Source of the DNA: an uncultured Lachnospiraceae bacterium
GTDB lineage: Bacteria; Bacillota; Clostridia; Lachnospirales; Lachnospiraceae
Assembly: GCA_947382625.1 (NCBI GenBank)
Contig: CANDAG010000026.1
Span: forward strand, 1 to 54,015
Direction: 5' to 3'
DNA length: 54,015 nucleotides
Every line of letters starts with the position of its first letter. Position 1 is the first letter of the stretch. The notes below the pieces were generated by a model. The model saw only the letters and a list, made by a program, of their open reading frames with translations. It did not search any database and was not told where the DNA came from. Both the position numbers and the translations under genes were made by a program. Of this stretch, positions 49,975 through 54,015 are shown piece after piece.

Positions 49975-50958
49975 ATGAGAAATAAAAGTACAGCCGGGCA
50001 TCTGGCGGCATTGTTCACGATCATCATATGGGGGACGACATTCATATCCACCAAAGTCCTTCTTGCGGATTTCAGGCCCGTGGAAATCCTGTTTTTCCGA
50101 TTTGTAATGGGATTTGCGGCACTTTTTCCGGTCTGCCCGCATCGGCTGAAAAGCGTGAACCGCAGACAGGAGGTGACTTTTGCACTGGCAGGTCTGTGTG
50201 GAATATGCCTGTATTATTTGTTGGAGAACATCGCCCTTACATATACGATGGCATCTAATGTGGGAGTCATCATATCGGTTGCACCGTTTTTTACAGCGAT
50301 ACTGTCGCATTTGTTCATCAAATCAGAAGGGAAGCTGCAGGCTAATTTCTTCATTGGTTTTGCGGTGGCAATGGCAGGTGTCTGGCTGATCAGCTTTAAT
50401 GGCTCTAAGCTGGAGCTTAATCCAATGGGGGATGTACTGGCAGTTCTGGCAGCCTTTGTATGGGCGTGCTATTCCATACTGACGAGGAAAATCAGCAGCT
50501 TCGGCTATCCGGTCATTCTCACCACGCGAAGGACGTTTTTTTACGGCATCCTTTTCATGGTTCCGGCATTGTTCCTGTCTGATTTTGAAGTAAGGCTGGA
50601 ACGGTTTGCGGATATGACATATCTGCTCAATATCTTGTATCTGGGATTAGGGGCGTCTGCACTGTGCTTTGTCACATGGAACCTTGCAGTAAAGGCGCTT
50701 GGTGCAGTAAAGACAAGCGTTTATATCTATATGGTTCCGGTCATAACGGTTGTGACATCCGTATTGGTGCTGAAGGAGCCGGTGACGTGGGTTTCAGCAG
50801 TGGGGACAGTTCTGGCAGTTGCAGGGCTTTTCCTTTCTGAAATGCAATGGGGGAGGACAAATCCTCCAAAAAAGCAGGAGGACAAATCCTCCAAAAGACA
50901 GGAGGACAAATCCTCCGGAAAGCGAGAGGATAAATCCTCCAAAAGACAGGAGGATTAG
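49975..50958 (+). CDS. EamA/DMT-family transporter with repetitive C-terminal tail
   Basis: 327 residues from the ATG at 49975, one base after the AraC stop. Ten membrane segments in two EamA halves (FTIIIWGTTFISTKVLL, AAFVWACYSILTRKI). Members export amino acids, nucleosides or other metabolites. The last ~34 residues are not family-like: an 8-residue repeat (EDKSSKRQ and variants) encoded by a 24-bp minisatellite, giving a charged cytosolic tail. DUF2000 starts 3 nt after the stop. Part of an AraC-EamA-DUF2000 operon. Confidence 0.9.
   Translation: MRNKSTAGHLAALFTIIIWGTTFISTKVLLADFRPVEILFFRFVMGFAALFPVCPHRLKSVNRRQEVTFALAGLCGICLYYLLENIALTYTMASNVGVIISVAPFFTAILSHLFIKSEGKLQANFFIGFAVAMAGVWLISFNGSKLELNPMGDVLAVLAAFVWACYSILTRKISSFGYPVILTTRRTFFYGILFMVPALFLSDFEVRLERFADMTYLLNILYLGLGASALCFVTWNLAVKALGAVKTSVYIYMVPVITVVTSVLVLKEPVTWVSAVGTVLAVAGLFLSEMQWGRTNPPKKQEDKSSKRQEDKSSGKREDKSSKRQED
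50852..50957. repeat. 24-bp minisatellite at the 3' end of the EamA gene
   Basis: Five units start at 50852, 50877, 50901, 50925 and 50949. The core GGAGGACAAATCCTCC is itself a 6-bp hairpin. The first spacing is 25 bp, so unit one is read in a different frame from the rest; the others are 24 bp. The last unit is cut by the stop codon. Confidence 0.75.
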
Positions 50959-50961
50959 GAA

Positions 50962-51384
50962 ATGGATTTACAGAATGAAAAATGTATCATGGTGATTGAC
51001 GAGAGCCTGCCGCCTGGCATCATAGCAAACACGGCGGCTATCATGGGAATAACGCTTGGGAAACAGAGACATGAGGTTGTAGGTGCGGATGTGTATGACA
51101 AGACAGGAAACAGACATTTGGGGATCATTGAATTTCCGGTGCCGATCTTAAAAGGAAATGTGGAGGTTATCAAGACTATCCGCGAGAAGCTGTATGAGCC
51201 GGAGTTTTCGGATTTGACGGCGGTAGATTTCTCTGATCTGGCGCAGGGGTGCAAGACCTATGATGAATTTATTAAGAAGATGAAGGGCGTTTCCGAAACG
51301 GAACTGAATTATTTTGGAATCGCCATCTGTGGAGCCAAAAAGAAGGTAAACAAATTAACCGGGAGCATGGCATTGCTGAGATAA
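50962..51384 (+). CDS. DUF2000 family protein
   Basis: 140 residues matching DUF2000: KCIMVIDESLPPGIIANTAAIMGITLGK at the N-terminus, then FPVPILKGN and the terminal KKVNKLTGSMALLR. The family is small, cytosolic and uncharacterised; some homologues resemble peptidyl-tRNA hydrolase folds. It is the last gene of the AraC-EamA-DUF2000 set, 3 nt after the transporter. Convergent with the GHKL kinase. Confidence 0.87.
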   Translation: MDLQNEKCIMVIDESLPPGIIANTAAIMGITLGKQRHEVVGADVYDKTGNRHLGIIEFPVPILKGNVEVIKTIREKLYEPEFSDLTAVDFSDLAQGCKTYDEFIKKMKGVSETELNYFGIAICGAKKKVNKLTGSMALLR

Positions 51385-51398
51385 AACAACGGACGGCA

Positions 51399-52694
51399 CT
51401 ATTGCTTTAAGGTAATAACGGTATGAAAAGTATGCATTTCATCATTATAATACATCTGTAAATTGCCATGATAGTTGCTGACCACTTTGCGAATGCTTTT
51501 TAATCCAAATCCATGTCCGTTTTTACTGGCGTTTAGCTGCCTGTCCTTACTGAGGAAAGGATTTTTTCTGCAGGAATTGATAACTGTTATCACGACAAAC
51601 GGTGTTTTTTCATGTTTGCCAGTATTGATCTCGATAAAAGAGTCAGGGATATTATTTGCTGCCGCTATAGCATTATCCAGTAAATTGCAAAACAGGGAGG
51701 TGATGTCATTGTCTGTAATAAAATCCGTTGTCCCGCTTCGGATGTCTGCATGAAAAGTTATGTGTCTGTCAGTGCATTGCTTCATATAGCGGCATAGAAT
51801 GGAGTTCAGCATTTCATGGTCGCACAGCCTGGAGGATTCCTTCAGGTCAGGGGAGAGTACCAATTGCCGGATATAGGTGCTTATTTTAGCATACTCTTTT
51901 TGTTCATTCAGCAGATCGATGGATTGCAGGTGCTTTTTTATGTCATGGATTAAAATACGCTGGTTTTCATTCTGTGCATTCAGCATTTTATAATATTGGG
52001 CTGAATCTGATTCTTTTTGAAGCAATAATTGCATTTCTGTAAATTCCATGTTTTTTTTCTGATGATACTGGTTGATTTCAAACATGAGCAGGTTCGCTGC
52101 CAGCAAAAAAACAGCGCCAACGGTAACCATCCAGTCAAGTGACGATGGGAGGGAAACGGATTCGCCAATGCATATAAAGGTAAACATAATAAAGATTGAG
52201 GTCAGGGGAATGAAAACAAGAAGAAAAACTGACCTGCCATACTGCCCTGTATCCTTCTTTGGGTTTCTCATCAGGTGCATTAGCATATAAATAACAGCAA
52301 AGAATATGAGTTTGCTAAAGAACGAAAAGAATAAAAGGTGATAAAATTCCCTGCCATTATCAAGGAAGTGAGGAGCAAACCGCTTGGTAATTCCATAAAC
52401 AACTAATTCACTCATTGCCATAACAGCTGTCAGTATGGCAGTATGAAATACTGACGTGTACCAATTCAGATAACACTGGGTCATCAGGAAAATGAGGTTC
52501 AGAAAAAAATATAAAATGATATTGACCCATATAGATTCAAACAGTGACATGCAAAACAGGATAAAATATAAACTGCATAGTACGGCCAGTTTTCTTCGAG
52601 GGGTGCGTTTGGCAGGAAATAAATCGGAGGAATACTGCCAGAGTATAACTGCTTCTACAAGAAAACTGAAAAAATAACAGATTGTATTGATCAT
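51399..52694 (-). CDS. GHKL sensor histidine kinase (AgrC-like)
   Basis: 431 residues. About six membrane segments (residues ~5-215) form the sensor, the AgrC/ComD architecture, followed by a short coiled region. The histidine motif is ILIHDIKKHLQSIDLLNE. The ATPase is of the GHKL type: SLFCNLLDNAIAAANN and HGFGLKSIRKVVSNYHGNL. It lies 5 nt after the LytTR regulator gene and is its partner. AgrC-like kinases usually sense peptides, but no peptide gene with AgrB is in the window, so the signal is unknown. Confidence 0.9.
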   Translation of the reverse strand: MINTICYFFSFLVEAVILWQYSSDLFPAKRTPRRKLAVLCSLYFILFCMSLFESIWVNIILYFFLNLIFLMTQCYLNWYTSVFHTAILTAVMAMSELVVYGITKRFAPHFLDNGREFYHLLFFSFFSKLIFFAVIYMLMHLMRNPKKDTGQYGRSVFLLVFIPLTSIFIMFTFICIGESVSLPSSLDWMVTVGAVFLLAANLLMFEINQYHQKKNMEFTEMQLLLQKESDSAQYYKMLNAQNENQRILIHDIKKHLQSIDLLNEQKEYAKISTYIRQLVLSPDLKESSRLCDHEMLNSILCRYMKQCTDRHITFHADIRSGTTDFITDNDITSLFCNLLDNAIAAANNIPDSFIEINTGKHEKTPFVVITVINSCRKNPFLSKDRQLNASKNGHGFGLKSIRKVVSNYHGNLQMYYNDEMHTFHTVITLKQ

Positions 52695-52699
52695 TTGAT

Positions 52700-53404
52700 T
52701 TACCTCGTACTTTCTAAATAGAGGAGATAGGCTTCTTTAAATGAGCTGTATTTCCTCTTTGTCAGATAAGCAGATTGATTATCAGCCATATGGACAAGAT
52801 TATGGTCAAAATCTGTGACATGCTCAAAATTGATAATGAAACTGCGGTGTGTCTGGAAGAAACGGTTTTTGGGGAGAAGTTCCAGCCAGTACTGCATATT
52901 GTGGGTGGATTCAAAATCACAGGCAGTGGTATGTACCGTTACCTTTCGGCCCTGTGCCTCTACTGCTATGATGGAGGATGCAAGCAGTGTATGCACCCCC
53001 TGTTTTGTTTCAATTGGGATCTTTATTGTCATGGTGTTATACAGGTCAACCGCATCTTTCATATTGCGGAAAAACCGCTGCTTATCCAAAGGCTTTGAAA
53101 GATACCGGAATACACGGAACCGCATTGCATCGTCAAGATATTCGGAATAAGAAGTCACGATAAAAATAATGATATTTTCATTCTTCTTTTTTAATTCCTT
53201 TCCCACATAGATACCATTCATTCCGGGCATTTCTATGTCAAGAAAAAGGATGTCTTTTTCGCCTTTATCTGCCAGCAGGGATTCCCCGTCAGAAAAACAG
53301 GAAAGTTCCGGGCATTTCACATGGATGTTTTCAAAAAAATCTTTTATATATTTCCGAAGTTGTTCAACTATCAGCGCATCATCATCACAGATGAGTATTC
53401 GCAT
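52700..53404 (-). CDS. LytTR-family response regulator
   Basis: 234 residues from the ATG at 53404 (AGAGGT 9 nt upstream). Receiver: CDDD at the N-terminus, phospho-aspartate in ILFLDIEMPGMNGI, lysine in LSKPLD. The LytTR DNA-binding domain covers the last ~100 residues (IIAVEAQGRKVTVHTTACDF ... NRFFQTHRSFIINFEHVTDFD). AgrA-type regulators of this class bind upstream of divergent promoters. A symmetric 19-bp element is found exactly there, between this gene and the lipoprotein. Confidence 0.93.
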   Translation of the reverse strand: MRILICDDDALIVEQLRKYIKDFFENIHVKCPELSCFSDGESLLADKGEKDILFLDIEMPGMNGIYVGKELKKKNENIIIFIVTSYSEYLDDAMRFRVFRYLSKPLDKQRFFRNMKDAVDLYNTMTIKIPIETKQGVHTLLASSIIAVEAQGRKVTVHTTACDFESTHNMQYWLELLPKNRFFQTHRSFIINFEHVTDFDHNLVHMADNQSAYLTKRKYSSFKEAYLLYLESTR

Positions 53405-53450
53405 TTTCGTACCTCTTTTCATTTCATTTACTGCTTTTAAATCCCTCTAC

Positions 53451-53479
53451 ATTATACAATAAAGGGTAAGGGAGTACAA
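53451..53479 (-). promoter_or_regulatory. Promoter of the LytTR regulator-kinase operon
   Basis: On the minus strand TTGTAC (53479-53474) and TATAAT (53456-53451) are 17 nt apart. The left 19-bp element begins 5 bp beyond the -35. Confidence 0.6.
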
Positions 53480-53484
53480 AAGGA

Positions 53485-53592
53485 TTGTATGAAAAGACAT
53501 TTTTTAGCGGATTTTGGGGTGAGATAGGAGTCAGGAATAATCGGCACAAAATGAAATGACCAAAAAAGGGCACAAAATGTCGTTTCATACAA
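53485..53592. promoter_or_regulatory. Inverted pair of 19-bp elements, candidate LytTR regulator sites
   Basis: AAAATGTCGTTTCATACAA at 53574-53592 (plus strand) recurs on the minus strand at 53503-53485 with one mismatch. Each copy points toward, and stops 5-6 bp before, the -35 of its own divergent promoter. A shorter direct repeat GGCACAAAATG occurs at 53543 and 53569. The symmetry suggests activation of both transcripts by one regulator. Confidence 0.6.
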
Positions 53593-53598
53593 GACGGG

Positions 53599-53626
53599 TT
53601 GAGATTGTGGCAAAAATAGGGATAAT
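53599..53626 (+). promoter_or_regulatory. Promoter of the lipoprotein gene
   Basis: TTGAGA (53599-53604) and GATAAT (53621-53626) are 16 nt apart. The right 19-bp element ends 6 bp upstream of the -35. Confidence 0.5.
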
Positions 53627-53694
53627 GGAGATTGCCATTGATTTCACAGATCAATAAAAAGAAAATATTGTTGCTTATATGGAGGGAAAATTTT

Positions 53695-54015
53695 ATGAAA
53701 GAGAGCATTTCAAAAAAGATGTTTGCGTTGTCTGTGCTTATGTCTGTCGGTATTCTGATGACTGGCTGCTCCGGTACGGCAGCAGAACCCTCGGAGAGCA
53801 CACCGACAGGAAGTAGCACAGAGGCGATGCAGGGGAGTGGCGAGAGTATAGGAGGAGCGGAATCCGGAACAAACTATATCAGCGAGAAGTTGTCCGATAA
53901 GCTGGTCATTGATGCGGAGGTGGTTTTGCCGAAAGAGCAGGTATATAGCGTGTATGCGCTGACAAAGAAAGCGTTTCCGAGAGAAGATTTAGATGTTTTT
54001 TTAGATCGGAAGAGC
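53695..54015 (+). CDS. Lipoprotein, cut by the window end
   Basis: 107 codons are visible with no stop. The signal peptide ends in the lipobox LMTGC (Cys25), so the product should be anchored outside the membrane. A Ser/Gly/Glu-rich linker (residues ~30-60) follows, then the start of a folded domain (YISEKLSDKLVIDAEVVLPKEQVYSVYALTKKAF). It resembles lipoproteins common in Lachnospiraceae (possibly DUF6034), but I am not sure. GGAGGG precedes the ATG. Divergent from the LytTR system and probably its main target. Confidence 0.8.
   Translation, partial: MKESISKKMFALSVLMSVGILMTGCSGTAAEPSESTPTGSSTEAMQGSGESIGGAESGTNYISEKLSDKLVIDAEVVLPKEQVYSVYALTKKAFPREDLDVFLDRKS

Overview
The window looks like a chromosomal stretch of a low/medium-GC Gram-positive gut anaerobe, most likely a Lachnospiraceae (Clostridium cluster XIVa) bacterium. 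This is inferred from strong AGGAGG-type ribosome sites, clean sigma-A promoters, DUF3842 and EFR1 genes, a LanFEG/BcrAB-type resistance locus, a GHKL/LytTR two-component pair, and anaerobe-style sulfatase and Gfo/Idh sugar genes. There are no rRNA or tRNA genes, no CRISPR array and no complete insertion sequence. One small MITE-like element and two families of short hairpin repeats are present.

Layout: (1) 1-8.1 kb holds mixed genes: a cytidylate-kinase-like protein, XRE and AraC regulators, a response regulator with no kinase beside it, a MATE exporter, a DUF255 thioredoxin-domain protein and a ComEC-like metallo-beta-lactamase lipoprotein. (2) 8.1-13.5 kb is a five-gene nickel/peptide ABC importer (minus strand) behind a structured leader that ends in an intrinsic terminator. 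(3) 13.5-16.7 kb has a LacI regulator with DUF3842, divergent from a sulfatase whose promoter carries a LacI-type operator. (4) 16.7-21.9 kb is a two-component system driving a MacB/FtsX-type ABC exporter. (5) 22-24.4 kb holds a DUF4143 ATPase behind three 33-bp-phased repeats and an HTH-methyltransferase fusion. (6) 24.6-29.7 kb is a LanFEG-like transporter with its own response regulator and kinase, then a methyltransferase. (7) 29.7-37.8 kb holds YbaK, a MITE, a toxin-antitoxin pair, two further two-component systems (one kinase has an unusual extracytoplasmic coiled coil) and MarR-TauE. (8) 38-42.3 kb is a minus-strand sugar operon of two Gfo/Idh dehydrogenases and two TIM-barrel isomerases. 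(9) 42.6-51.4 kb is accessory: a GIY-YIG/helicase protein, Rrf2-EFR1, an AraC-GNAT fusion with MATE, a gene remnant, DUF2200 and an AraC-EamA-DUF2000 trio. (10) 51.4-54 kb is a GHKL kinase and LytTR regulator divergent from a lipoprotein cut by the window end.

The dominant theme is sensing and export. There are six response regulators and five histidine kinases, two ABC exporters directly next to cognate two-component genes, two MATE exporters and an EamA exporter, most with a dedicated regulator beside them. Several candidate operators can be read directly: 11-bp direct repeats before three two-component-linked units, palindromes at the MarR, Rrf2, LacI and toxin-antitoxin promoters, and a symmetric 19-bp element upstream of both divergent promoters of the LytTR locus. 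The parts least explained by known families are the 33-bp-phased repeats at the DUF4143 ATPase, the LytTR double promoter, the 144-bp MITE, the 38-bp hairpin repeat family (one copy inside a coding region), the 20-bp perfect hairpin before the AraC-GNAT gene and the leader of the ABC importer.
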